The notes under the pieces are model-generated. The model was not told the origin of the DNA and searched no databases. It saw only the letters and a program-made list of their open reading frames with translations. Made by a program: the position numbers and the translations under genes. A stretch of 64,000 bases of DNA from Porphyromonadaceae bacterium UBA4277. Its GTDB lineage: Bacteria; Bacteroidota; Bacteroidia; Bacteroidales; Muribaculaceae. Where the stretch lies: NCBI GenBank assembly GCA_002395965.1, contig DGVT01000052.1, positions 875 through 64,874 on the forward strand, given 5' to 3'. This document shows, piece after piece, positions 52,774-61,216 of the stretch (positions are counted from its first letter, which is position 1; each line of letters begins with the position of its first letter).

Positions 52774-52781
52774 CAAAGATA
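52774..52781 (-). promoter_or_regulatory. -7 element before the LytTR gene
   Basis: Minus-strand TATCTTTG followed by C. No good -33 partner is visible at 19-21 bp. The leader would be about 60 nt. Confidence 0.45.
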
Positions 52782-53035
52782 AACAATATTTTACAATTCA
52801 CCTAATTAATAATGAACATTATTGACATATCGATGATTTTTAGTTGGTTATGCAATGATTATGATCAGGTTATGCAATGGTTATTTCATTTGCTTTCCAA
52901 CGTGGGCAGCCTGAGTTTGATAAAGTAATTGATTCAGGAGCCAAAAATTTCTGAAGGCAGCAACCGAGTTCCCGACATTGACCCCGACCGGCATGTGCGA
53001 TGGGTGACCCGGACAACGAAAGTCACATTATGGCA
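52782..53035. other. Noncoding spacer
   Basis: About 250 bp, AT-rich in its left part and GC-richer from 52960. No ORF with coding character, RNA gene or repeat was seen, apart from the terminator that follows. Confidence 0.5.
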
Positions 53036-53069
53036 TAAAAAAAGGGTGCCGAGATAAATCCCGACACCC
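53036..53069 (-). terminator. Intrinsic terminator of the TPR gene
   Basis: Minus-strand hairpin with 8-bp arms at 53069-53062 and 53051-53044 (one G-U pair), followed by an uninterrupted T run (53043-53037). It lies 20 bp after the TPR stop codon. Confidence 0.8.
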
Positions 53070-53089
53070 ATGTTCACATTACTGACAAT

Positions 53090-54709
53090 TTATTTCATTT
53101 GCTCAACATACTTGCGCAAATCTTCATTGGTGGGATCGTGCTCCAGCCACTTGCGATAGTACTCTTTTGCCAAGGCTTTGTCGCCCTTAGTAAACTCGTA
53201 GTTTGCAAGATAGTTGTAGGCATACTTGTAGTAGCGGTCATAGCCCGTCTGGTCTTCTTTCGACTCGAGGATCTTGATGAGTTCGCGGTAGGCAGGAGCT
53301 GCCTTTCCGGTGTTCTCGTCACCCTCGATGAGCTTGGCCAGTTTTGCCTTTTGGTTAACGATCTGCACGTTGCCGGGCACCTTCGAGTCAACCTCGGTGA
53401 GATACTTCTGCGACTTGGCAATAGCATCGGCCTTAGCATCGCCCTCGACCGTTGTGGCCAGTCCGTAGTAGTAGTTCGACAGCATGAAGATATCGTTTGC
53501 CGTGTTCTGCTCGGTGTCATACAGTCTCTGATAGTAAGAGGCTGCCTTTGCATAGTCGCCTGCATCGGCATAGGTGTCGCCCATGTTACGAATCAGGTCG
53601 GTGTTCTGCGGATTAAGCTCGATGGCCTTGTTGTAGGCCTCCAGGGCTGCCTCGGACTGTCCGGCTTCTTGAAGGGCTTTACCATAATCGGTATAGTCAC
53701 GCACCTCATAGGTGGCATCGGCAGGCTTGGTCATTGCGAAGAACGTCTGTCCGGCCGTTAATGCCTCATTCCATTTCTCAAGCATGCTCATGTTATAAAG
53801 TTGCATGCGACGCATGTAGAACACCTTGTCGTCACCGGCTTTGAGCTTACCGATCAGGCTGGTGGCCAGGTCATACGACTCCTGGTATTTGCCTCCGAAG
53901 TAAAGCAGCTGCACATAGCGCACTTCGTCTTGTGCAAAGTGGTTGGGGTTCTTAATATACTCACCATACTGCTCGGCGGCCTTGCTACCCAGGTTGTCCT
54001 CGTAATACTTCTCGGCCAGCTGGCGCTGCACAAGTGCCGAGTTGGGCTGCTTGGCCAGGAGCTCTTTCAGGCGGTCGATAGCCATCGAGGGGTTCACATT
54101 GAAATAGGTGTTGGCATATTTCACATAAGCTTCTACGTTGTTAGGATCGTTGGTGAAAGCAAGCTCATAGTTTCCGGCTGCTGCACCCCAATCGCGCTTG
54201 TCGGCATAGGTGTCGGCCTCAAAGATATAAGAGTCGGGGTCATTAACATTCCACTTGCGGGCATTCTTGATGCACTTGGCAATGTCCTTGGCATAGGTGG
54301 TGGCATTTGCATCATAGTAGGCACGTGCAATGGCCATCTCCAGCTTGGGGTCTTTCTTTGAGAGCTTGCGGGCTGCATCGAAGTTATCCTTGGCATTACC
54401 GCCGCTCATCAAGTCTAATGCGCCTTGGCCCACCAGGTTATAGGGGTTATTGGCGTTGGCCGACAGACCTTTGTCAAAGTAAGACTTAGCTTCTGCCTTA
54501 TTACCTTGACGGAGGGCTATCATGCCCAGGTAATAATATGCTTCACTCTTGTCGGTTGAGGCAGCGTTCAGGTTGCGCTCAAGCAGTTCTTTAGCATTGT
54601 CGAGCTGATCTACCTTGTAGTATTCGATACCATCCTTGTAGCCCTGAGCGAAGCTACTGAGAGATGCTCCTGCAAGAAGCAGGGCTGCGATAAAGAATTT
54701 TCCTTTCAT
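53090..54709 (-). CDS. Exported TPR-repeat protein
   Basis: A 539-residue protein with a signal peptide (residues 1-21, ending SSFAQ) and TPR units across the rest, such as SEAYYYLGMIALRQGNKAEA (about 54-73) and DLIRNMGDTYADAGDYAKAA (about 375-394). Likely periplasmic. A -7 element at 54805-54812 and a terminator after it make a single-gene unit, but a PstS-like lipoprotein gene lies directly upstream. Specific function unknown. Confidence 0.8.
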   Translation of the reverse strand: MKGKFFIAALLLAGASLSSFAQGYKDGIEYYKVDQLDNAKELLERNLNAASTDKSEAYYYLGMIALRQGNKAEAKSYFDKGLSANANNPYNLVGQGALDLMSGGNAKDNFDAARKLSKKDPKLEMAIARAYYDANATTYAKDIAKCIKNARKWNVNDPDSYIFEADTYADKRDWGAAAGNYELAFTNDPNNVEAYVKYANTYFNVNPSMAIDRLKELLAKQPNSALVQRQLAEKYYEDNLGSKAAEQYGEYIKNPNHFAQDEVRYVQLLYFGGKYQESYDLATSLIGKLKAGDDKVFYMRRMQLYNMSMLEKWNEALTAGQTFFAMTKPADATYEVRDYTDYGKALQEAGQSEAALEAYNKAIELNPQNTDLIRNMGDTYADAGDYAKAASYYQRLYDTEQNTANDIFMLSNYYYGLATTVEGDAKADAIAKSQKYLTEVDSKVPGNVQIVNQKAKLAKLIEGDENTGKAAPAYRELIKILESKEDQTGYDRYYKYAYNYLANYEFTKGDKALAKEYYRKWLEHDPTNEDLRKYVEQMK

Positions 54710-54804
54710 TGTAGTATTTAATTAAAGATTAATAATCAATTTAATTCTCTCGCGTTGTCATGACGATAGGCAAAAATCATGCCATCGGCGCAACAACATT
54801 TCTG

Positions 54805-54812
54805 CAAAATTA
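54805..54812 (-). promoter_or_regulatory. -7 element before the TPR gene
   Basis: Minus-strand TAATTTTG followed by C, giving a leader of about 90 nt. The -33 region is not clear. Confidence 0.45.
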
Positions 54813-54866
54813 GGCAAATATCGTCAAATATGAATGAACAGAGCCGAAAAGCGCGACATTTTGACG

Positions 54867-55844
54867 TTATTTCACAGTTTCGACATACCTTACGGGCTCG
54901 GCTGCAGGCAATATTCCGGTCTGGAGGATTATCTTCTGGCCTATCACACCAGTGAGGAAACTGAAGAAGCCATGGTCGAGGGTGCCGCCGGCACTGGCAT
55001 CGATGGCCCATATGCAGCGAAACAGCGGGTAACTGCCGTCGTTGATATAGGCCTGATAGGGTTTGCAACCCTGGGGCTGGTCGTCGGCGCGTATCGACAT
55101 CACCTTGATGCGGTCGGTAAAGTCAATCACGCTGACGTCGTTCTTGGTCTTCAGGTCCAGGACTTTTTCCTCCATTGTGCGCTCGTTGGTCTTCATGTCG
55201 GCTGTAATCCAGCTAACGCCCACAAAGCCCACGGCATTCTTGTTCGACTGCACAACACGGAACACGTCGTCGGTCGAATGCTGGGCAAACACATTTGCCC
55301 CGAACGAACCGCCGTCGAGGAATTTATCCTTAATATAATGCATCACTCCCGAGCCGGAGTTGTCAAACACCACCTTGATTGAGTCGCGCTTCAGACGCGT
55401 GGGAAACACTTCGCCCCAGCGCTTCACTTTTCCCGAGAAGATGTCGCGCAGGTCGCTCATCGACAATTCGTCGATGTCATTTTCCTTGTTAACGATGATT
55501 GCCACCGCATCCACAGCGATTTTGCGCGAACGGAAGGCACGCCCCTGCTTCTTGAGTATGTCGCGCTGTGAGTCGGTAAGGTCAAGCGAAGTGATAATCA
55601 AGTCCACGTTGCGGTGCAGCAGCGAGTCGAGTGCTGCAGCCTCGGTTGTATAATTAACCATGATGCTGGCGTCGGGGTAGCTATACTCAAACACCTCCAC
55701 CTCCTGGTCAAGGATGTTGCGAAACGACTCGTCGCAGGCAATCTTTGCGATTCCCGACGTGCTGGTGTTTGACGGCTTCCCGCCGCCACACGAGGCGAGC
55801 ACCAGCAGGCAGGCACACATCATCAATGCCGATATCTTTTTCAT
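54867..55844 (-). CDS. PstS-like periplasmic substrate-binding lipoprotein
   Basis: A 325-residue lipoprotein (lipobox LASCGGG, Cys at about 19) with a type-2 periplasmic binding fold of the PstS/phosphate-binding group. VDLIITSLDLTDSQR, VDAVAIIVNKENDIDELSMS and DNSGSGVMHYIKDKFL correspond to conserved PstS segments. No pstC, pstA or pstB gene is adjacent, so it need not feed an ABC phosphate importer; in Bacteroidales such genes often sit with small membrane and TPR genes, as here. Ligand unproven. Confidence 0.8.
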   Translation of the reverse strand: MKKISALMMCACLLVLASCGGGKPSNTSTSGIAKIACDESFRNILDQEVEVFEYSYPDASIMVNYTTEAAALDSLLHRNVDLIITSLDLTDSQRDILKKQGRAFRSRKIAVDAVAIIVNKENDIDELSMSDLRDIFSGKVKRWGEVFPTRLKRDSIKVVFDNSGSGVMHYIKDKFLDGGSFGANVFAQHSTDDVFRVVQSNKNAVGFVGVSWITADMKTNERTMEEKVLDLKTKNDVSVIDFTDRIKVMSIRADDQPQGCKPYQAYINDGSYPLFRCIWAIDASAGGTLDHGFFSFLTGVIGQKIILQTGILPAAEPVRYVETVK

Positions 55845-55858
55845 AGCTCTTATGTTTT

Positions 55859-56107
55859 TTATTCTTTTTCGTCGTCGCGATTAACGCGGTAATAATCCAT
55901 CCCGGTAACCTGCCGGTAACAGCGAAATGCACCATACAAGGCAAGAATCACGGCCATTGTCCACCTGACTATCTTCCACACCGATGTTGCCGGCCAGTCG
56001 AAGAAATTGACGGCGAGAAGGTAGGCCATCCCCAGATACACTATCACCATAAAGATGCCGAATAGCAGCCTTATCAGTCGCGTTATTCCGTTATTGCTTT
56101 TGCTCAT
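55859..56107 (-). CDS. Small membrane protein with two helices
   Basis: An 82-residue protein with two hydrophobic stretches (about 9-32, LIRLLFGIFMVIVYLGMAYL, and 43-61, VRWTMAVILALYGAFRCY) and a charged C-terminus (NRDDEKE). No family recognised. It is the first gene after the promoter at 56119-56150 and precedes the PstS-like gene by 14 bp, so the two are probably co-transcribed. Confidence 0.65.
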   Translation of the reverse strand: MSKSNNGITRLIRLLFGIFMVIVYLGMAYLLAVNFFDWPATSVWKIVRWTMAVILALYGAFRCYRQVTGMDYYRVNRDDEKE

Positions 56108-56118
56108 GTTTGTGAAGA

Positions 56119-56150
56119 CAAAATTAATTCAAAATCGATAAATAAACAAA
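56119..56150 (-). promoter_or_regulatory. Promoter of the small membrane protein and PstS-like pair
   Basis: Minus-strand TTTG at 56150-56147, a 20 bp spacer, and TAATTTTG at 56126-56119 followed by T. The leader is very short, about 5 nt. Confidence 0.68.
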
Positions 56151-56249
56151 TGCTTTGAAAAAAAGACCTCAACACAATCTATGCCAAGGTCTGTACTAAA
56201 CGATATTTCAGTCAAGCTGTTGCGAAATCTATTTCCACGATATCACATT

Positions 56250-56801
56250 CTACAACTCGCTGCTCTCTATTTCGCCGAAGTCCTCCACTTCTTCCTCATC
56301 AAATTCCTCGTCGCCATAAAACTCGGCATCCAGTTCCTCGATGTTTGAAGCGTCGGGGATTTTAGGAATCGGCGCAGCAAAGGCGTCCATATCGACAAAT
56401 TCCTTGGGAGCCTTACCTTCCTTGCGCTGGCACAGTGGGTCGTGCAGATGCTTTCCGGGCACCGTCTCCTTCAGTTTCATGAAAAACGAGCGCTCGGTCA
56501 TATAATCAAACACAAATTTCAGCTTCTGACCCTCGTCTTCAATCAGCTCGTCGAGGCGTGTGTCTTCCATGATCCACACATCTTCGTCACTATCGTCAAG
56601 ACCCATGTCGGCATAGGTCACCTCTTTCTCTTTTGTCCATTCATCATCACAGATGTAGAATGAGTCCATTTGCTCCTTATCGTAGCCGGCAGCCTCAAGA
56701 ATTGCATTGCGCAGACGCACAAATGTGTCTTCGGCATCAATGGCTATTTCCAGCTTAAAGTTCTCTGATTCTTCCGATCCTATGACAAATTTATAAATCA
56801 T
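56250..56801 (-). CDS. Plasmid pRiA4b ORF-3-like protein
   Basis: A 183-residue acidic cytoplasmic protein. The first 125 residues match the pRiA4b ORF-3 / TnpR-passenger family pattern: IYKFVIGSEESENFKLEIAI, a strand-helix-strand with FVRLRNAILEAAGYDKEQMD, then FYICDDEW and KLKFVFDYMTERSFFMKL. The C-terminal 55 residues are rich in Asp/Glu (YGDEEFDEEEVEDFGE). The family is linked to mobile elements in other bacteria, but stand-alone copies are common in Bacteroidales. Function unknown. Confidence 0.75.
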   Translation of the reverse strand: MIYKFVIGSEESENFKLEIAIDAEDTFVRLRNAILEAAGYDKEQMDSFYICDDEWTKEKEVTYADMGLDDSDEDVWIMEDTRLDELIEDEGQKLKFVFDYMTERSFFMKLKETVPGKHLHDPLCQRKEGKAPKEFVDMDAFAAPIPKIPDASNIEELDAEFYGDEEFDEEEVEDFGEIESSEL

Positions 56802-56971
56802 ATATTTGATTGTTTTAATTATGTTCGTGATTAACTACGGTGCGAAATTACTAAAAAATTAAATGTGCAATACAAAATCGCGATTTTTTTTCGCATGAAG
56901 TAAAAAAAACTTTCCATGCAAGTATTATCAATCATTTTTTCACCGCAATTACGCCCTATTATCGAACCGCC

Positions 56972-57005
56972 AAAAAAAAGGTTGTTACAGCTCACTGCAA
57001 CAACC
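56972..57005 (-). terminator. Intrinsic terminator of the serine palmitoyltransferase gene
   Basis: Minus-strand hairpin with 11-bp arms at 57005-56995 and 56990-56980 (one G-U pair) and a 4-base loop, followed by eight T (56979-56972). It lies 30 bp after the stop codon. Confidence 0.85.
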
Positions 57006-57036
57006 ATTAAATATTATATGTTCAAATATTTATTAT

Positions 57037-58224
57037 TCAGTCGATCAGTTGATGCGCCCTGAACACTTTCTGAATCTTCTCCATGGCAATAGTCACCTGC
57101 TCCTTGGTGTGCGTAGCCATCAGGCTGAAACGTATGAGCGTGTCGGTAGGTGCCACAGCAGGCGACACCACCGGGTTGACAAACACACCTTCATTCAGCA
57201 GGTCGCGAGTGATTGCAAATGTCTTGTAATTGTCACGGATGTAAAGTGGAATAATCGGCGTTTCGGTATGACCTATCTCGCATCCCATCTGGCGGAAGCC
57301 TTCAAGCGCATAGTGAGTGATGTCCCACAGGTGCTGCTGACGCTCGGGCTCGCTCTCCATGATGTCGAGAGCTGCACCAACGGCAGCAGTCGATGCCGGT
57401 GTGATGCTGGCTGTGAAGATATAGCTGCGCGAATGATGACGAAGGAAATTGGTAATCACCTCATCGGTAGCAATAAAACCACCCAACGATGCAAACGACT
57501 TCGAGAACGTGCCCATTATCAGGTCAACCTCGTCGGAAAGGCCAAAGTGGTCGCACACGCCACGGCCGCCACGGCCAAACACACCTATGCCGTGTGCCTC
57601 ATCAACCATCACCGAGGCATCATATTTGCGGGCCAGCTCCACAATATCGGGCAGCTTGCACACATCGCCTTCCATCGAGAACACACCATCGGTAACGATG
57701 AGCTTAACGCGATCGGGGGCGCAACGCTGCAACTGCTTCTCAAGCGATGCCATGTCGTTATGCTTATATTTGAGCGATTGTGAGAACGACAATCGGCGTC
57801 CTTCGATAATCGAGGCATGATCCTGCTCATCCCACAGCACATAATCTTCGCGACCGGTGAGCGTTGACACCACACCCAGGTTCACGCCGAAACCGGTGCT
57901 ATAAATCATAGCGTCCTCCTTGCCTACATAGGCTGCCAGACGACGCTCTAAATCCTTGTGAATATCGAGCGTACCATTAAGGAAGGGCGAGCCGGCACAG
58001 CCGGTGCCATATTTCTCGATTGCCTCGATAGCGGCCTGCTTGATTTTGGGATGATTGACAAGACCGCTATAGCAATTAGACCCGAACATCAGCACTTTTT
58101 TGCCATTGATGATTACCTCGGTGTCCTGTTCGCTCGAGATGGCACGGAAATAAGGATATACTCCGGCTGCCTTTGCTTTTTGCGGCTCGTCATATTGAGC
58201 CAACTTTTGTTGTAAAAGTTTCAT
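57037..58224 (-). CDS. spt: Serine palmitoyltransferase (alpha-oxoamine synthase family)
   Basis: A 395-residue PLP enzyme that would condense serine with a long-chain acyl-CoA to 3-ketosphinganine, the first step of Bacteroidales sphingolipid synthesis. Motifs: FGSNCYSGLVNHPK near 48, GTGCAGSPFLNGTLDIH, the PLP-side VMVDEAHGIGVFG and the Schiff-base Lys in GTFSKSFASLGG at about 240. The N-terminus MKLLQQKLAQYDEPQKAKAA resembles Bacteroides Spt. 2-amino-3-ketobutyrate CoA ligase and 8-amino-7-oxononanoate synthase share the fold and are the alternatives. Single-gene unit with its own -7 element and terminator. Confidence 0.88.
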   Translation of the reverse strand: MKLLQQKLAQYDEPQKAKAAGVYPYFRAISSEQDTEVIINGKKVLMFGSNCYSGLVNHPKIKQAAIEAIEKYGTGCAGSPFLNGTLDIHKDLERRLAAYVGKEDAMIYSTGFGVNLGVVSTLTGREDYVLWDEQDHASIIEGRRLSFSQSLKYKHNDMASLEKQLQRCAPDRVKLIVTDGVFSMEGDVCKLPDIVELARKYDASVMVDEAHGIGVFGRGGRGVCDHFGLSDEVDLIMGTFSKSFASLGGFIATDEVITNFLRHHSRSYIFTASITPASTAAVGAALDIMESEPERQQHLWDITHYALEGFRQMGCEIGHTETPIIPLYIRDNYKTFAITRDLLNEGVFVNPVVSPAVAPTDTLIRFSLMATHTKEQVTIAMEKIQKVFRAHQLID

Positions 58225-58286
58225 TTTGATGATTTTGAGTACTTATCTTGTTGAACACGTAACACACATGCTCACTATGCAGGCTG

Positions 58287-58294
58287 CAAAATTA
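58287..58294 (-). promoter_or_regulatory. -7 element before spt
   Basis: Minus-strand TAATTTTG followed by C; the leader is about 56 nt. No clear -33 element. Confidence 0.45.
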
Positions 58295-58413
58295 CAAAAT
58301 AATATCTTAATATAAGTAAAACTAACGAGCGTTTTTTTTGACAATTATTTATCAATTCGGTTTTTCCCGCCGCAAAATGATAGCCACAAGAGCCTTAACA
58401 GGGAGGGACTATA

Positions 58414-59394
58414 TCACTCGCCTCGTCGCTGCAGTCGCTTTTTGGCATACTCCACGGCATGAGCCACTATAAAGCATCCCGCAATTAGCAATAGTGAGTA
58501 CAGGCAAGAATAGACACAATGCTCAAACGTGTACTTGCCATCGGCAGGCAGATGGTTGTAGTGCGAGTAGAACTGATAGCACAGCTCGGCTGTCAAGCCA
58601 TAGAGTTTTGCACCGCAAAACAGCACCAGCACCATGCGCCATACGGTACCCCACCACCCAAAACCGAACAACTGCTTGTAGGTGCGCAACAGCAACAGTA
58701 AGATGACAACATAGCAAACCACATATATCACATTGCTGCTCACCACCGAGAATGGTATCATCGACAATAGCAAGTAAACGATGAAGAACAATAGTAGCAT
58801 GCAGCTGTTGAACACCTGGATGAAGAACCCTTCAGGCAACGTGTGCCGCGGGAAACTTGGCGAGAAGCGAAACAGTGCGTAGGTGGGGACGATGAACAAT
58901 GACATCAAAAAGAGCATCAACCAGTCGAGATGTTTGAAGAACCACTCCATGGTCTGGTCGAAAAACGTGTCGAAGTTTCTGATCTCGACCACTTTGTCAC
59001 CAGCACTGTCGTCGGCAATGTTAAACAGCAGAAAGGTGAACAACGCCACAATCACCAGCATCTTGATAGGTGGATAGCTCAGTTGGCGGCGGCCGCGCAG
59101 GTAGTCACCAATCAGATAGCCCGGACGCCACACCAGTTGCCACAGCGTGTAGGGAAGCGACCGGGTGCCCAGCCCCCATAGTTCCATGACGTTCCGGCGG
59201 ATGCTGTCCCACGTGATGCGACCCGTGTCGGCACGTTGGCCGCACTGGTAGCAAAAGTCACCGGTGAACTCGACGCCGCAGTTGGCGCAGTGGTGTGTCA
59301 CTGAGCGGTCACATGGTTCCTTGCCATGGGTCGGGTCCTGCTGCCAGGCGCGATAGCGACGCCATTGTTGACGGATGTTTTCGGACTTTGTCAT
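58414..59394 (-). CDS. DUF3667 membrane protein
   Basis: A 326-residue protein with an N-terminal zinc-ribbon-like part (CANCGVEF with CYQCGQRADTGRITW, about residues 36-62) and about five membrane helices from residue 120 on. CxxC-x(n)-CxxCGQ followed by GRITW defines DUF3667, a Bacteroidetes family of unknown role. It stands alone with a -7 element at 59418-59425. Confidence 0.85.
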   Translation of the reverse strand: MTKSENIRQQWRRYRAWQQDPTHGKEPCDRSVTHHCANCGVEFTGDFCYQCGQRADTGRITWDSIRRNVMELWGLGTRSLPYTLWQLVWRPGYLIGDYLRGRRQLSYPPIKMLVIVALFTFLLFNIADDSAGDKVVEIRNFDTFFDQTMEWFFKHLDWLMLFLMSLFIVPTYALFRFSPSFPRHTLPEGFFIQVFNSCMLLLFFIVYLLLSMIPFSVVSSNVIYVVCYVVILLLLLRTYKQLFGFGWWGTVWRMVLVLFCGAKLYGLTAELCYQFYSHYNHLPADGKYTFEHCVYSCLYSLLLIAGCFIVAHAVEYAKKRLQRRGE

Positions 59395-59417
59395 TATTCT
59401 TGTGCACTACAATGTCG

Positions 59418-59425
59418 CAAAGTTA
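59418..59425 (-). promoter_or_regulatory. -7 element before the DUF3667 gene
   Basis: Minus-strand TAACTTTG followed by C, 23 bp before the start codon. Confidence 0.45.
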
Positions 59426-59440
59426 CACATTTTAGGTGAA

Positions 59441-59818
59441 TTTTGCTACGTCATCGGAGTCACACGTTGGGGCAACCCGGTCAAGATCACTTTCTGGGCA
59501 AGCAAGGATCAAGCAGGCTATATAGCTACTAAGCCTATTCATTCGTCACAGCGCATAGTTCGAGATAAAGCCGAAGACGGTAGCATGATTTTTTCGGTGG
59601 TTGTGGAGCCAAACTGGGAGTTCTTCTCCCTGATGCTGGGCTTCGGACCCGGCGTGCGCATATTGTCGCCCTACTCTGTTGTGCGGGAGATAAAACGCAA
59701 AATGCACAAAGCCATCGAGCAATACTCGGCACCTGCCTCCGAATATGGATTGTGCGCCGCCGATGATGGCAACATTAATGGCCCAACCGACCAACAGGCC
59801 ATTGAACATTCCAAATAA
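59441..59818 (+). pseudogene. C-terminal remnant of a WYL-domain transcriptional regulator
   Basis: About 125 codons in one frame resemble the C-terminal part of WYL/WCX regulators. KPIHSSQRIV is followed by FSVVVEPNWEFFSLMLGFGPGVRILSP-like sequence (shown here in part: VEPNWEFFSLMLGFGP), then VVREIKRKMHKAIEQY. The N-terminal HTH and the WYL core are absent; upstream sequence is the promoter of the DUF3667 gene. The frame from the ATG at 59375 has an unrelated start. I read this as a truncated, non-functional fragment left by a deletion or insertion; the DNA after it is a repeat-rich scar. Confidence 0.7.
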
Positions 59819-59894
59819 ACTACCAAAACAATAAAAAAAAGAATACGGAAGAAGCGCCAATTACGATTTTCACAATAAGTAAAGTCGTTATTAA

Positions 59895-60103
59895 CGTGAG
59901 CTCGACGAAATTTATACCAGTAAATCAGCGCGTTAGCAGCTCCCCCTCTAAGTTAGAGGGGGTTGGGGGGGAGTGTGTCACGGGACAGGCGGAGTGGGGC
60001 TCATACAATGGGCGTCATTACACATTCCTCCGACCCGTTGGGTCACCTCCCTCAACTTAGAGAAGACACTGAGCCACTGCGACTTAATTTCGTCGAACTC
60101 GCG
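59895..60103. mobile_element. MITE-like element with 20-bp terminal inverted repeats
   Basis: The ends 59895-59914 and 60084-60103 are inverted copies matching at 17 of 20 positions, sharing the core TCGACGAAATT. Inside, CTCTAAGTTAGAGGGGG near 59945-59962 is mirrored loosely by CTCCCTCAACTTAGAGA near 60048-60064, so the element is roughly palindromic over 209 bp. It encodes nothing. This is the form of a non-autonomous miniature transposon or a palindromic intergenic element; I see no clear target duplication. Confidence 0.5.
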
Positions 60104-60124
60104 TTTTTTAAGAGGGGGCACAAT

Positions 60125-60188
60125 TCAATATTAGCGCCCAAAACACAGGTGGCGTAACAAAACTCAATATTAGCGACAAAAACACAGG
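60125..60188 (+). repeat. Two direct 25-bp repeats
   Basis: Copies at 60125-60149 and 60164-60188 share TCAATATTAGCG and AAAACACAGG with two changes between, 39 bp apart. They lie just outside the right end of the MITE-like element. Confidence 0.6.
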
Positions 60189-60291
60189 CGCATCAAGCCA
60201 CAAAGTGCCCGGGGAGATAATGAAGCGAGTGTTGCACCAAGTGCAGCTCGCGACGCCACAGGCATCATCACTCTTCCCAACAAGGAACAGC

Positions 60292-60341
60292 ATTTTTTGA
60301 GCATTATTTTGAGTATCTTTTTGAGCATCTTTTTGAGCATT
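60292..60341 (+). repeat. Short tandem repeat TTTTTGAGCATC
   Basis: Four near-copies of a 12-13 bp unit (variants gagcat and gagtat) run from 60292 to 60341, upstream of the promoter of the next gene. Possible slippage site or regulatory array. Confidence 0.6.
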
Positions 60342-60394
60342 CCCCTACAGCGTCAATTTCTTTAGAAATTGAGCGGTGGTAGAAAAATTTTCAT

Positions 60395-60402
60395 TACCTT
60401 TG
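60395..60402 (+). promoter_or_regulatory. -7 element before the unknown gene at 60442
   Basis: TACCTTTG followed by C, with a TTG at 60369-60371 (23 bp spacing). The leader is about 34 nt. Confidence 0.5.
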
Positions 60403-60441
60403 CGTTTTATAATGAACACTTTCAGTTTTTGAAACGCTGTT

Positions 60442-61080
60442 ATGACCAAGCTCGAGAAATTATATAGCATCATTGAAAACTCCCGCGATATGGGAGTGAA
60501 ACTCCCCGAGGATGTAATCCGGCAGGTGGAGGAACTGGAGGAAAATATCATCAAGGATGAGATTCTTCCGTCATTAAGCAGTGATATCGCTCCACGGCTT
60601 CAACCCATCAAGCGTGATCTCGTGCTCGTGGTGGAATATCATCCGGGAAAGCCCATCAGCGTGGCACTGTCGCGCAAAGCGAATATCACAGAGATTATTA
60701 AAGCCAAACGACTCGAAATCGACCCACAGGTGGAGCATAAGGAATATGGAGAACGCGGGAAACAAGTTGCGAAACGCGCACCGAATACCGGCTTGTGCGT
60801 TGTTCGCAGCAATGGAACCATTCTTCAAGAAAAGAATGCCGCACTCACCTTTGCAAAAGCAGTGCATGAGGCCGGATTGCTCCGCGTGCGCGAACTCGGC
60901 CTGAAGTTTTGCAAAGTTCCTTTGGTTTCCACCACTCGCGACAAGAAGTATGGTAACCGCCAAATAGAGATAGAGCCTGGACTCTATGTCATCACTCACA
61001 GCAGTAATCGAGAAAAGAAAGACCGCCTCGACAAGATAAACCATGCATTGCAAATGGGGTGGACTGTGAAAATTATTTGA
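60442..61080 (+). CDS. Protein of unknown function, upstream of the DUF1848 gene
   Basis: A 212-residue soluble protein that I do not recognise. The N-terminal 45 residues are a charged helix (KLPEDVIRQVEELEENIIKD), followed by a mixed part with KRDLVLVVEYHPGKPISVAL and a strongly basic C-terminal half (TTRDKKYGNRQIEIEPGLYV, SSNREKKDRLDKINHALQMG). The basic character suggests nucleic-acid contact, but this is only inferred from charge. It has its own promoter and is followed 136 bp later by the DUF1848 gene on the same strand. It lies in an accessory region next to repeat-rich DNA. Confidence 0.65.
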   Translation: MTKLEKLYSIIENSRDMGVKLPEDVIRQVEELEENIIKDEILPSLSSDIAPRLQPIKRDLVLVVEYHPGKPISVALSRKANITEIIKAKRLEIDPQVEHKEYGERGKQVAKRAPNTGLCVVRSNGTILQEKNAALTFAKAVHEAGLLRVRELGLKFCKVPLVSTTRDKKYGNRQIEIEPGLYVITHSSNREKKDRLDKINHALQMGWTVKII

Positions 61081-61216
61081 CTGATAGCGATGAATGTCGA
61101 GTAAATGAGAAATAGAGCATGACCGGCACCACCAGCCCCTACTCCACTCCCGAGAATGTGACGGCGAAACGCGATATGATTACAATAGCAATATTTTATT
61201 CAATCATTAGTTCATC

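Noticed and set aside
54867..55844. Phosphate ABC importer operon
   Set aside because: The binding protein is PstS-like, but no pstC, pstA, pstB or phoU gene is next to it.
56250..56801. Insertion sequence suggested by the pRiA4b ORF-3 / TnpR-passenger similarity
   Set aside because: No transposase, terminal inverted repeats or target duplication are visible around it.
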